Of a stretch of DNA of 64,000 nt, positions 38,137-51,400 are shown one piece after another. The position numbers were made by a program, and so were the translations under genes. The notes beneath the pieces are model-generated. The model worked only from the letters and a program-made list of their open reading frames with translations. It searched no databases and had not been told where the DNA came from. This DNA comes from Metopolophium dirhodum (Eukaryota; Arthropoda; Insecta; Hemiptera; Aphididae). How positions within the stretch are numbered: position 1 is the stretch's first letter; every line of letters starts with the position of its first letter. The DNA lies in NCBI RefSeq assembly GCF_019925205.1, contig NC_083567.1:14508001-14572000 (forward strand), in the 5' to 3' direction.

Positions 38137-38437
38137 TTACGAGGTCCTATACAAAACGTTTTCATTTAAGTCCTTAAAGTATTTGGTTTTTATGAACTGT
38201 TCTTGCAATGGATAAAATCGTATCTTGAAGACAGATACTAAATAGTCAGCTATCGGCTCTAAAATATCGAATGCGTTTTTAGCATCATTTGGCCCAGGCG
38301 AGCCATGTGTCTCCACTTCTGCAGTTATTGCTGTTTGCCAACAGTCGCCTACTTAGTTTTTTTGACGATATGAAAGCTCCACATGCGAGATAATCATCTA
38401 GACGATTGCCAGATGCTCTAAAATGAACTTGGATCAT
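38137..38437 (-). pseudogene. Unrecognised coding remnant in two shifted frames
   Basis: A minus-strand frame from the ATG at 38437 reads MIQVHFRASGNRLDDYL, ACGAFISSKKL and RRLLANS before stopping. An overlapping frame ending at 38137 reads HGSPGPNDAKNAFDILEPIA and FYPLQEQFIKTKYFKDL. Both look like real protein sequence rather than chance (mixed polar/hydrophobic content, few low-complexity runs), and they would join through one frameshift near 38290-38350. I do not recognise the family. It may be a transposon protein or a processed host pseudogene. Confidence 0.35.
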
Positions 38438-38567
38438 TTTGTAACGTTCGGTTGATCACAATAAAAATGTCCAAACGTAAGGCTATTACGTAGACGTATT
38501 ACTAAGAGCCGATAAAATTATTTTATCAAAATATTTTGCGCTCTGAATTACAACTTGATAGTTACGT

Positions 38568-39000
38568 AAACGATCTAGGTTTTAAGCTCAGCAGTTCTTT
38601 GGATCTCAACCTTCACATTGATAATATCATGATATGCTGCAGCCTACAAAGCGTTAAAAGTTTTCGGGTTCGCTATGAGATTGGCTTAGGAATTTATCTT
38701 AAAACATTCGGTTAATATATTATTATATTCTGTGCTCTTGTTCAAACTGGAATATGGTTCAATAATTTGGGATCCGCATACTGCTTGTGGTTCTCTCGTC
38801 AGATTTAGATGGTACAGCGGAAGTTTTTAAACTTTGCAAGTTTCATACTGAACATTCCATGTCCCCTCATGGTTATATTTCTGTCACAAACCAACTAGAT
38901 TTAGCTTAGTTAGCGGACCCTAGACGTACTCGTATATGATAGGTATGAGATTCTTAAGTGGGTTGCATTCAATAAGTTCTTTTGATTATCGCGTTATCCT
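38568..39000 (+). pseudogene. Degenerate jockey-like reverse transcriptase fragment
   Basis: Plus-strand frames give NDLGFKLSSSLDLNLHID, then VFGFAMRLA, then KLEYGSIIWDPHTA. In order, these are the post-catalytic motifs of jockey-clade reverse transcriptases (DLGV/FKLDSSL..HI, LGF..R.., R/KLEY.S..W.P.T). Several stops and at least two frameshifts interrupt them. The catalytic FADD region and the RNase H end are not present. The piece is likely a 5'-truncated, decayed insertion. Confidence 0.7.
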
Positions 39001-40417
39001 AGTTCTTATTAACTTAACATTTCCAAAATATTCTTCTTGTTATATCATGCATCAATTTCAATTCCCCAATGTTATTTCTATGAAAAACGAGCCAATAAGT
39101 CTATCACAAATGTAGATCCCAACATCATTAAAATTAAAATTTAGTATTTTTGTTTCACTATCGTGTTGTAAATAATTATTATACACTTTTATGTTACAAT
39201 TAATATTATTTTTATCGTCGAATTTATTATTATAAACATAATTCGATAATAAAAATTGTATACCTTTTTGTATTATAGTGCTCACACTGAAAAAAATAAT
39301 TTAGTAATTGTTAATAGTTGATCATAGTTTAGTTGTGTCAGCTTAATAATAGTTAATCCATATTCGTAGTTAATTATCGCCAAAACGATTTTAACATGTT
39401 TAGTTGTTTATATTATAGTTAAGTTAACATATTATTAAGCTGCTTAAAAGTATAACTATTGTATATTAGTATAACTATGTTTCACATTACCAAACAATAA
39501 AGTAAAATCAATGTTTATAAGATCCAACTGTATTAATTTAGTTGAGAAATATTAAAATATTACGGGAGATTCTATTTTTATAAAGTTAGTTTGAGAGAAG
39601 TTGGCTATGTTTTACACTGCGTTTAGCCAATTTTTTACTATTTGAACTTCCCCCCCCCCCCCCTATGCCCCCACCAAATTATTCCCTGGATCCGCCCACT
39701 GTAGTGGACTCCAGAATATTAGTTTTGACATACCGGATAATACATAATAATATATAATAATAATTAGATATTAAAACAACGTGATAATATAATAGAAAAA
39801 AAAGAGTAATAAAGGATAAATTGATTAATATTACTCTACGGGTTAATAATGGTTTTCTATAATATTATATTATATTAATCCTATATCCTTACTTGTTTAC
39901 AATTTTACATATAAAATATTATAATACAAATTACAATAAAAGTTCTAAATTCAAATAATTATAACACAATTTAAAAATTTAGTTACTAAAAAAAACCATT
40001 CGTTTAAATAGCTCTCTTTTGCGCAATTATTCAATAACTAGGTTAGGTAGGTAGATTTTAGGCGTAGGACTTCTACGAATAGGGCTTGCTGGTATAGAGG
40101 GTTCGATCTCCTCGTATCTCCCGGGATAGGTTTATTTAATATTTTTTTTCAGTTTTTTAACCATATAAAATAGTAATTCAACTATTCACTATGGTTATTC
40201 CAACTATTCATTGTAGTTAATTACATATGCAATGAAACGACTTAGTTAAATTTAACTAAACTACAGGGTTAATGTTTAGCTAAATTGAAATAGTACTTAC
40301 AACATATTGAATAGCTATCGCAGCTATTGCAACCGTAAACTTTAAATAAATCATACATTAGCTGTTAAAAAAAAACTCCCAATTAATTTTAATTTTGATA
40401 TAAAATTTGGTTGATCG
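39001..40417. other. AT-rich DNA with a C14 run and possible transposon end
   Basis: A 14-base C run lies at 39650-39663. About 40 bases later comes a sequence reading, on the minus strand, CAGTGGGCGGATCCAGGGA, which looks like the end of a DNA transposon; no partner end was found. At 40060-40140 a GAGGGTTCGATCTCCTC stretch resembles a tRNA T-arm without the rest of a tRNA. Confidence 0.35.
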
Positions 40418-40420
40418 CGT

Positions 40421-40540
40421 GAAACTAAAATTTATCATCAAATATGTAACAATTGGACGGTACATAATAGTTATGTGTATAATAATAATATTACTATGTA
40501 CCGTCCGATTGTTATATATTTGATGACAAATTCAAGTTTC
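40421..40540. repeat. Hairpin: 50-base inverted repeat with 20-base loop
   Basis: Bases 40421-40470 pair with 40491-40540 at 43 of 50 positions when one arm is reverse-complemented. Shared cores are ATCAAATAT, TAACAAT and GGACGGTACATA. The loop TTATGTGTATAATAATAATA is AT-only apart from two G. Some mismatches are G-T type, so an RNA copy would fold even better. It may be a foldback element end-to-end or a hairpin RNA source; no gene is nearby. Confidence 0.65.
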
Positions 40541-41451
40541 GTTTTATTATACATATATAATAATATTATAATGGTGGGCCGGAGGTGTTCTAGGCCCGTC
40601 GGCGGCGTTAGAATGAAACCTTGTTTAGTTTGAGATTGAAAAAGTTGGTCATCAAATGGTCTTATAGGTTTTCCTTTTCATCATTTTTTGTTTTAATAGA
40701 AACTAGAGGTCGCGTAAACAAACTGATTTTCCGAAAAAAACTGCACTTGGTCCGAAACTTTTATTTTTAGAACTTTCAGACCCGTAAGCTATTTGTATAC
40801 ACACGTGCACACAGTACACACATATACACTATTTATCTATCCAATATATATATATATATATAATATAATATATAAATCGTGATTTCCTTTTTTCGTTTTG
40901 TTTTTCACTCGCGAGTGCCGGAAGCCTACGGGAAAAACTTTATTACCATTTCGTCGCATTAAATTGTGTTAAAGTTTCAAGTAGGAGCTGCCAGCGAGAA
41001 TAATGGCGTAAAAGATATTATATAATAATATATTATTATTTATTATATATATATATAAAATTGCTAGGCGGAACGGGAAATCGTTGCGAGCACATATATA
41101 ACATTGCTATGATAATATTATAACGTTAAGTTGTGAAAAAATAGAAAAACGTTTTCCTCCCGTCGGGTTATTTCCGTTCATGTGCGACACGGTGTTCCGT
41201 CGACTTGCGCACACATGATATAAAGACGCGAACGGTTAACCTTATAAAAAATAAGAATCCTAACGGCATAGCGTCGTCATGCAGTCCACATATACAGGGG
41301 AGGAACAGTAAACGGATTTATGACTAGTATATCGTATATGATATATATTTTTGGTCCCTACGATCGTCGTGGTTTTTGGACATTGTCACGATACTCTGTA
41401 TAGTTTGCACGGATTCCCTTTGTTTGTAATGAAAATATATACTGTATTTAG

Positions 41452-41512
41452 GTAATTTGGGACCATTTACCGTCCCCATCGCCGGTGCCCACCATTCAAA
41501 TTTTCGAAAGGG
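41452..41512 (+). repeat. Short duplicated segment, copy 1
   Basis: AGGTAAT, GGACCATTT, CC then TC.CCG.TGCC, and TTCAAATTTTCGAAAGG occur in the same order at 46210-46277. The shared part is about 60 bases and non-coding. Confidence 0.55.
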
Positions 41513-42335
41513 CAATTTTGAGAATTATTGTGTACATTTTAAATGCAATGCGTAAACACGATGGATGAGTATGTTAAGTTTGTAGTCATATACCTACCTA
41601 TAATTATTGATATGGAATAAACAAATAAATTTATTTCAACAATAGATGTAAAAATAATAAAAATATATGTTTAAATGGCGATCCGAGGTGAAGTTTATTT
41701 GGTATACCTACCTACCTCCTAAAGCAATTATTTCCTAATTCCATTTTTGCATCGGGGAAAAAAATGTAGTGCCTTATTTTATTATATTGGCTGGTGAGTG
41801 GTGAACGTGTTGATAAATTCGTCAAGACGCATCAACCACGGTATATAGACCACAATCGACCAGAAAAATATTATTTTTCACGCATTATGCCGCGGATAAG
41901 ATGTATAGGAATATGAGTCTCGTCATTTACGCCTCTCTTCAACGATGACGTCCAAGAGTGTTGAGGTATTATTATCGTGGAATAGGAGAAAATAATACTC
42001 AAACACGCGCCGAAGTGTTTATCCGAGGTATATATATATATATATAGTACCATCCTATTCCCATCAGCGCTATTCGCTTCTGCCGGCGGTGTCTTATTTT
42101 TAATCTTCAAATAAATTGAAAATATATATTCAACGTAATATCGATGCCATATAGCTATTAGTGTTGGTGTCTGCTGAGAGGGAACATCTCGATGGATAAG
42201 CGTTTTTCCCGAAAGTGTTTGGCGCTGAGCTCGTTAATTTATTTTTATTTTCTCAAATTGTTGTCATATTAACAACAGAATATTATTAGCCGATAAAATT
42301 CTACAACTATTTTATTTTACTCATGTTAGTATATA

Positions 42336-42361
42336 CAGGGTGATCACCAAGTAGGTTCACC
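42336..42361 (+). repeat. TACAGGGTGATCACC-type transposon end
   Basis: TATA is followed by CAGGGTGATCACC then AAGTAGGTTCACC. This matches the pattern of the left end of the 54785-55584 element (CAGAGTGGTACAC, ACTCACC) and is preceded by TA. No matching right end was found nearby. Confidence 0.4.
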
Positions 42362-42499
42362 TGAGGTTTTTCTTTGATAGTGAGTTTATTAAAATATTGA
42401 TTTTTGAAATAGTTTTTAAGTACAATAATAATAATAATAAAAATAATTTGGTGCCAGATTTTCAAATACTTAGATTTATTTTTAAACCATTTAAAAAGT

Positions 42500-45400
42500 G
42501 TCCTGTGAGGGTATCAAATGACCCATTATTACTGTTAGTTGTAAGCGGATGAGGTTTTTTAAAATGTTGATGTATCCAACACAAAATGTAAGTACCTGAA
42601 GTGAAAATTAAACGAGTGGTTATTGAGTTGTTAAAGATTGTGTACTAATGAATAGAGACAATTTAAGTCTATGATGAAAGAATTATAAAATATGGCTAGA
42701 AATTATAGTAATACATTTATATCAATCTATATTAACATTAAACAATTTGAACACGGGGTTGGGTCTTCCTCGTTCGCGAGGTGCCGGTATTATGCGAATG
42801 TGGGATTCGATCGTGGCCATATTATACGAAGGCAGTTGATTATAACTTCGTATTTTCGGGGGCATTTCTTGCAACTCTGGTTGCGGCGTCAGGATTGATT
42901 GTTTGATCGCTTTAAGTGTGATGTTGTATTTTGTGAGTATAGAACCACGTAATAAAATATAATAAAATCATTTTGAAGGGCCCGAGAAACTAGACCACCA
43001 GGGACGGTATATGAATATGATTATCATTAATATTATAATAATATATTGCTAGTTAGGTTAAGTTTTTGCCGTCCTGAAGGTTGTTAATTCTTACTCGTCG
43101 TTTTCTCGTCCAAGTTGAGTCTGCAACTACTTTATTTTTTTCGACCGAAAACACTCGTATAGGTCATACACCGCAGTTGGTGCGAAAATGTCAAATTACA
43201 ACACGTCTGGGAATAACGCGAAAAACCGTTTTACACGATTGTCTTTCGTCGGTCGTTGCGGAAGCTACGCAGTGTTCCTGTGCCACCGGTACAAACAATA
43301 CCCTCGCCCGCAGTCAGTCATCCCACCCATGTGTGTATATTGTGTAACTACGCATACAGAAAGATTTTTTTTTGTCCTTCGTTAACCACGGGAAAACACC
43401 TTAAAAAAAAAACATTACGAGTAATTCAAAATTGTATTTGGTAAACTTTAAGTCGTGAGTTGGATGATTAAAAAACATAACGAATTAAACATTTCTTTGA
43501 GATCCCGGTCCACCGCGACGAAAGAATTACCCTGTAAGGGGAAATGTGTTTTATATTCGTTTGAGTTTTATTCGGTCGTGCGACGATGGCTATATATTTC
43601 TTATGCACGTCACAATGCGCATGTCCTATATTTAGGATTTGACCACTTTCAGGCGAACTGATTAAGGAACCTAACCTTGCGTGGTTCCAATGCCGTCACT
43701 GCAGGCTATATCTACTGGTATGTGATGGTGTATGGTATTATTATAAATTATAATAACAAACGATATCAATATCAATTTGTTTTCGTCGTCCGAAAGGAGG
43801 AAATGTGTTGGATGTGGTACTCGCGTAAATCGCCAATATAGTCCTACTCCCGTCCGTCCCCGAGAAAACTGTCTGTCGAGTTTTTGTATTTGATACATTT
43901 TTATTACGTTTTAAATAATAACCATTTTAGATAGCCCATATACGTAAACTCCACGTTGCGATATTGTGTGACACGACAAGAATCAATGAATGTTGGGTGA
44001 GTGAGTCAGGGGAATAGGGATAAAAACAGATAGACATAATGCAGGGCATTGTAGACGTGCAACAATTGTATTAATGTTTTCTGATAACAAGTGCCATTTT
44101 AAGTTTTTAAAAATAATATCGAGAGCACAATAATATGACGTCCGTCTTGTTCGTAGCACAAAATAGTTTTGGTCCAAATAGTTTAAGTGAACACACCGAT
44201 ACAATACTTGTCAATCGATGAAGTCTTCTGCACTATTATTGCATTTTATACGCGACGAACAACACTATCTACCGCAATCCATGTGGGTACCTATAAACGG
44301 CATAGTCTCGAATGAGCTCTCTCAGACCTCCCCAGTCTCATAGTATGCATTGAGAAAAACCCGTCTATTTTTAGCTCTATTATTTCCGCGACCCAACCTG
44401 TGTAACATAATAATATACGTTTACATTATATCTACAGATATTCATTGACTATTGGGTTGTGTTTATACATATATATAAATGTTATCATATGCGCATGCGC
44501 TTGGATCAAGTTATGCGTGCGTTCAAAATTTCATCGGCTAGGTACCAATAACCTTTGTACAACGGTTTTTATTTATTTTATTATTTCCTCGCGGAGAAAC
44601 ATTTCGTTACTTACTCGTTATAGCGTGTTATTTTTTTCACCTCCCGAAATCCCCCGAGTAACTTAAAACGTGTCTATTTTTTTCCGTTTTTATCGTTATA
44701 AAAAACTGGTGCATGCAACGTAAGCCAAATCAAGATGATTTAAAAATAACAATATTCGTATTATTATTTTTTGTCAAGTGAATAATGAGTTATCGTGTGT
44801 CAGATGTCACATAAGATAAAACTAGGTAGGTATAGCTGATAATTTAGTTTAAAAAAATGTACCTAAATATGTTATTTTATCTGTGTATCGAATTCAGCTC
44901 GCGAGTTTTCGAAACTTTTTAACAACTACGCTTATTGAGTAGACTGAACTGTTTTATTATTTGTATGAGTATTCATTTGTATCTACCATACCAAATGCAA
45001 AGTACATTATTTGGGGACCTAACCTCCAGGTGTCTTATAATTATGATGTTGGAGGTGGTAATTTGGTGGGGGTAGATATATTTTATTGACACTCAAGATC
45101 TGGTAAACATCAACAACAACCTGTCCGTGTTAATTATCGTTTTTTAATAATTCGCCATTAAGTTCGTCCAAAGTCCAGAGCAAACATTGAATACACAAAA
45201 TCCGAATTTTAGGTCGAAAACTGATACGGTCGTCTGGGTGTATTACAAAACACAAATTATACCGAAAACAATTTGTGTAAATAACTCAATAGTCTTTACT
45301 TAGTTCCTTAATTCCATGGTCGGAAGTAAAACATAAAATGTCCATGTTTTTGTTATATTTTATGTTTATTGGCATCAGTTTAATATTATGATACTTATAT

Positions 45401-48400
45401 AAAATATAATGTATACAAAACTTTCTTCAGATTTTTTAGTGAAATTAAAAATTGATTTTTTTCCAAAGACCAAATAAATATATAGCACACAAATCGTTTT
45501 TCTTTACTTGAAATGAGAAATTGGGTGAGTATAGTTTGTCAAAATACATAGATGAAACCTTTTACCCAAATTAGATTGGTATATAGACAAAAGGGAGGGA
45601 GAGAGCTGAGAAATAGAGAGAGAGAGACGGAGCGGACACATACCGTCCTATGTCCTGCCATCGCTGAATATTTATGATTATTATTATCGTTATCAACAGG
45701 CCAAAGTTGTATTATCATTAATATGAAAGCGGTTGCGGGTCGTTTTTGCATAATACCAGGGACACGGACCCGCCAACCTTCACTACTTACCGACACTCCA
45801 CGGCCAATCTATCCAAACAAGAATCTGTACCCAAATACTGCTGCGATGACCCCTTTATCTTTTATTAACACGCCTCACAAACGCCTCCCCTCGGCAAAGG
45901 GTATTTTCCCCGAATTTGCATGGCATTAAAAAATATATAAAATGAAAAATATGAAGGGAAAAAAACGAATAGAGACCATCGGACGGGTAGTAGAAAGTAA
46001 CCCCCTCCCACGAGAGTAATATTGACCTTAATGGAAAACTAAGATGGGCCGACCCCGGCTGAGACTATACACAGTGAATAAATTATGCGAAGCGATTCGT
46101 GTGGTAGTTTCGTTCACCAATCACCACCGCTGCTATACCATTTTCTCAGCGCCGAAATATTCATTGCCATGCAGTTACCATCCAATTTTTAAATTTTTCA
46201 TTAGCTTGCGAGGTAATCATATTGCGGACCATTTCCATCCCAGTCACCGATGCCTACCGTTCAAATTTTCGAAAGGAAAAATGTTGTGAGTTTTAATACA
46301 AATAGTCGTGTAGAGTGTAGAATAATGAAGTCCAGCTATATAAAAAGTTGTTAACGTACCCGAGCGCTAGTATCTCTACTAGAAATAAACTACTTAAAAA
46401 AATTGTATTTTGAGAGTTAGAATCTGATAAAAAGTCATGGTTAAATTATAAGTTATGATTATTATTATTATTATTATTCCAATATTAGAATGTACATATT
46501 ATGAGTAAAACAATAAATTATAAATGAAAATTCTGTACAATAATATTGTTTAGTGATGCGATGTATAATTGATTATTTACAAATGTCAACAACGACGAAA
46601 AAAAATTACCAAACACTATCACGCTACTATATAATTACACAAACATTCACGTCAATCGTTTATTTAATTTTATGGTAGTAATAGCCCACATTGTATTCAT
46701 AAAACTCTTATATTGTGCTCATGAGCAGTTCAACTCTCGCTTCTAGGCACGAACTATATTATTATTATAATATATTTGGTGCTCCGAGAAAATGGAAATG
46801 GAAAATGTTTCCAATTTCCGTGTGCAACTGACTTAAAGGTTATCAACAAAAGGAGCAGTAAATTATTAAACGCAAAACCCATCTTATCACGATAGAATGT
46901 GTACACTGTACACTATTTCGTGTTCCGATTTCTTTGATCTGTTTTTCTTTCGCTCCATTTACCGATAACGCTCCGACATAATGTGCAGCTCTTTTACCGC
47001 ATAGGGCCCACGTGTTAAAATAAATGTCACAGCAGCATTCAATAATATCATACCATTAGATACCTAATAGTTCATTTTATTATTATTATTATTATTATTA
47101 TTAAATATACAACTGCAGTTTTATAGCTTTAATAATTTATTGCGTTTATTTTCATATTATAAAAATACCAGTTATGATTATCGTTAGATTTAAATACTCA
47201 AATGTATTTTGTACTAGGTATTAAATAACACTATAGGTAGGTAAGTACTTTTTCTTTTTGACAATAGAGTCCTTACCTATATAGCCATATTACCCATATA
47301 GAGCAATTCGTTCTATAATGAAATCGGAACAAAACGTTTTATTAATAATAATACAAATACACTGAGTATTAATAATAATTAGCTAACACGATTTATTTTT
47401 ATATATCTTTATTTCATATAGCTACTTAAGCACTTTACGTCTGTATAATCGTTGTTGAAGATGCTTCGAATACAACTATGAAACGACTGTTATACAAATG
47501 CACACGGTGTTCCATTATTTGCATATTTTCATAAAATACCATATAAGAGGAATAGTATGCAAACAATAAAAAAATAATAATCAAAATCATACAATATTTT
47601 TAGGATTATACGTACGTTAATAACAAAAAAAACTGATCATGTACCTATAATATTATTAAAATGCAACCACTTCCTATGTACACAATAAAAGTTCAAAGTT
47701 ATATTCATTGAACGTTTCCTGCTTTGAACGAAAATATTTGTCGAGAAATCTAAACAGGAATCTCTACCAGCTTGGTTTGACAACCATGTAACCCCGAAAA
47801 AATTAAACCAGTTTTGGAACAAGAAACCAAAAAAATTTGAATAGTTTACGCACCAGAATAAATCTTAAAATATAACATTCAAACCCGTTTTAATTGCCTA
47901 TTCGAATCTGTCACAGTCCACTATTGATAATAATTAATGATAATACTAATTGCATTGATTGACCTATTTCGATCTGTTCAGTGTTCAATGGCGCAGTGTG
48001 CGTTTTGTTTCCATTTCGTACAACATATTCAATGACATTCTATTGAAAAGGAAATAATTCGATTATTATAATATATTAATATATATACTTCAATACATCA
48101 TAAAATACTATTAATATTCACCTGATAGTCAAATCTTGCTTAATTTGGTTTACGTCTAATAATTATTGGAGTATTGACAGTTTTATTATTTGATTGTGTA
48201 TAATATTAAAATACGATAAGATTTTATAAATTTAGTAAGTTATAGATGTTATTAAAGACACCAATTATTTATAGGTACATAACCATATTATAATCAGGAC
48301 AAAATCAAAATCTGCATTTATCTTCAGTTTTAATTTATAATTATAGTTACTTTCTTACTTATTTTTCAATGTTATATAATATGAAAAAAAACCACTATAT

Positions 48401-51400
48401 TCTATAATATACTAAACACCTATTGGGTAACACACTAATAGCGGCCAATGACCAATGCAGTTGAGGCCTTATATTTAAAATAAAAAAATGTAGTTTAATC
48501 GTTTTACCATGATAGGTAACATTTTTTTTTTAACCGATTTGTATGTTATTGAATATACCATATAATATGGTTGCATTAAAGGTTTAAAAATACCCTCTTA
48601 TATTGGATATAATAGGAAGCAAATAGTAATTTATATACAAGCCGTACCTACGAGAAATACCAGAAACTTTTAAATTTCCTGCAAAGCCGTTTTTATCTAA
48701 ATTGATTTTTTTGTATTCTAGAACATGAATAATAATATTAATACGATGACATAGTTATTCCGGAAACAAAATTTTCGCTTGGTTGTTCAATATTTATTTT
48801 GTATGTACCTACTACCTATACCTGAAAATGTAATAAAATTGATTTAATTTTTGATAACAATATTATCCTATAATCAATACAAATGGTTTTTAAATTTACA
48901 ATAATGTAATAACATTAATAATAATGCACTGTTATAATACTCGTGTCGAGTTGATCTCGTTGTTTAATAGGTAATTATTTACTATTCATTGCTGTTCACG
49001 CTATTTCGTTCAACTCATTTTTGCTCAATCTTTTTGTTACACATAACATAAATAAATAATATTACATAATTATTATTTTGAAATCAAGTTATTACAGTTA
49101 TTCTAAACTTTATGCACCGTAGTATTTTCGTTCATTGTTTATTTTTCACTTTTAACATATTAATTTAAAAATATTAAATAATATTTTGATTTGATTTTAA
49201 ATTTGTATTTAAAAAAATGTTAGCTCGACGTATTAGGTTTATTATTCTTAAAAATCTTTGAAGATAAAGAACAAGAAATCGAGTTGGTGCAGTTTTTTTT
49301 TAAATTAAAGTAGAATTAAATTATACATAATAATATAATAATATTCACAAAGTTTTTATTATATAATTACTTTTCTTTGTAGAAATTAAAATTGATGACC
49401 TTATTTAAATTTGAAGTTCACAGTAAATGGAAATTATCATTATATTTTACTTTTCTTTACGGTGAAAAAAAAAACATTGAATGAAGATATTTTATTTTAA
49501 TTAAATTTGTTTTACAGTTGTACTTACCTACCTATCTACTTATGTACACAAAGGAAATATATATTTGTTCTTTAAATTCGCATTTTCCGTGTCATCGAGT
49601 TTTATTTATTTCGTTACAATTTAGGGTAGGCACTCGTTCAATTGTAATTATGTTAAGCCACGGAAATTGTTGTCAAGCACGTTATCTACAGTCACAATTA
49701 AGTTATTATTATGTACGTGCAGTCCCGTACTCTCGTCGATTGTTTTAGTCGAATAACATTAGAATCGGACATTTTGAACATACTTTTAAATGTCACAATG
49801 TGTGTTAACACACTACTTTTGACTAACAGGGTTACTAGTACCACAGTTTATTAACACTATAGTTTTTTTATTATTCTAATTAGTTAGTGTTCGCGTATGG
49901 TTGGGCGTGTGCAGCTGTGACGTGTGTTTCGCGTGTCGTACATATTTTTAGAAACTCATTTAATTTATTTGTTTATTTTTTTTTAATTGTAATCATTAAA
50001 ATATCTGTTTTGTCGTGTAATTAATAGTATGTTTTACAATACACACTGAATATATTATACTTATCAATGTTTGATAAAATGTATTTATTAAAATTGATCG
50101 TTATTTTTGGGTCAGTAAAGCATATATAAGTACCTACGTCGTGTTTTTGTACTTTGGTAACGTTTGTGCCGTGGACTCGGAATATTACCTACGTAATTTA
50201 TTATTAACGATTTTAAGATTCAGACGCGTTTGAGTCGTTTAAATAATAAACACATTGTCGTTACTAAATCAAAATGTTTGCACTTTAACGATGGCCGGGT
50301 TAGAGTGGGTGTGAAGGAATAGAAACGAAAAATAAAATTACCAAAAATAAAAACTCGTCGGCTGAGTTAAAAACAAAAATATTTTCGCTGGACGCTGTTT
50401 GGTCAGGTTTGGTAATAAAACATGTTCCTATACCCGATATAAGACAAATTAAATATAAACACGTAGATATTTTGTAGTAATGATTTGCATGAGTACCTAA
50501 ATTATTTAGTTATTTAGTAATTAAGAGGGATGAGAGTGAAATAATTATTAATATCATTGCACGAAAAAAATTGTTTCCAACATGTTGCCCAAGACTATCT
50601 AAGCGTATACTTGCCAAGGCGTTCTGTCCTTAACAACTTTTATGATATTTTACTGTTTAAAATATCCATAAACTATTATTTTTTAATATTCACATAATAC
50701 TAAACTGAATCAACCCGCGAGTTTCTAGTTGTGTGTGGGGAGGGGGGGGGTGCTATCAATGATGATACATGATGAAAAAATACAACGTAACGACGGTATA
50801 GCCGAAAGTCGTTGGTAAATACTGTAAAGTATAATAAAAAAGTATTTGTATTTAAAAAGAAGTACCTATTTACAGACTATTATACATGAGTTGTAAGTAA
50901 ACTTTTTATATTTTGATGACTGGTCAATAGTAAAAGTACCATAAGTGCACCTACGCACTAGTGATTTGGGGTCTACTAACCTACTGTGGTATCTAAATAT
51001 AAGTATATTATTATTATATACACGAGCATAATAATATTATTATACAGACCGAGTTAGACGCTTCATTGAGTTTGAATAGTTATTTTACGACAATCCCTTA
51101 CGACGACGACGTTCTTGGGCCGTTATCACGATCAGCAGACTAGGTTTTCTGCCAGTAGGTCATCACGTCGGCTGTACTCTCTCGCGTTTATCGCGGAATT
51201 ACAGCTATACTCGGTTTAAAGAGCAACGTTTGACATTCATTGTTCGCTGGCCAACCCTGTTCGTGTTCAGCGCGGAGTCAAATGTTCAATTTATTTCGGT
51301 CGGTAAAATAATATTGCAAAGTGCCCAGGACATAAAAAACCAACCCATTTAAATTGAGAAAAAAACGTAGTTTGACTGGGTTTAGGCCCTTTGCCTTTCT

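Noticed and set aside
40060..40140. Possible tRNA gene (GAGGGTTCGATCTCCTC resembles a T-arm)
   Set aside because: The acceptor strand GTATCTC has no partner upstream, and no D-arm or anticodon arm could be folded.
39290..40160. Possible element with CACTGAAAAAAATAA-type ends
   Set aside because: The inverted match near 40140 is mainly A/T homopolymer and no target duplication was found.
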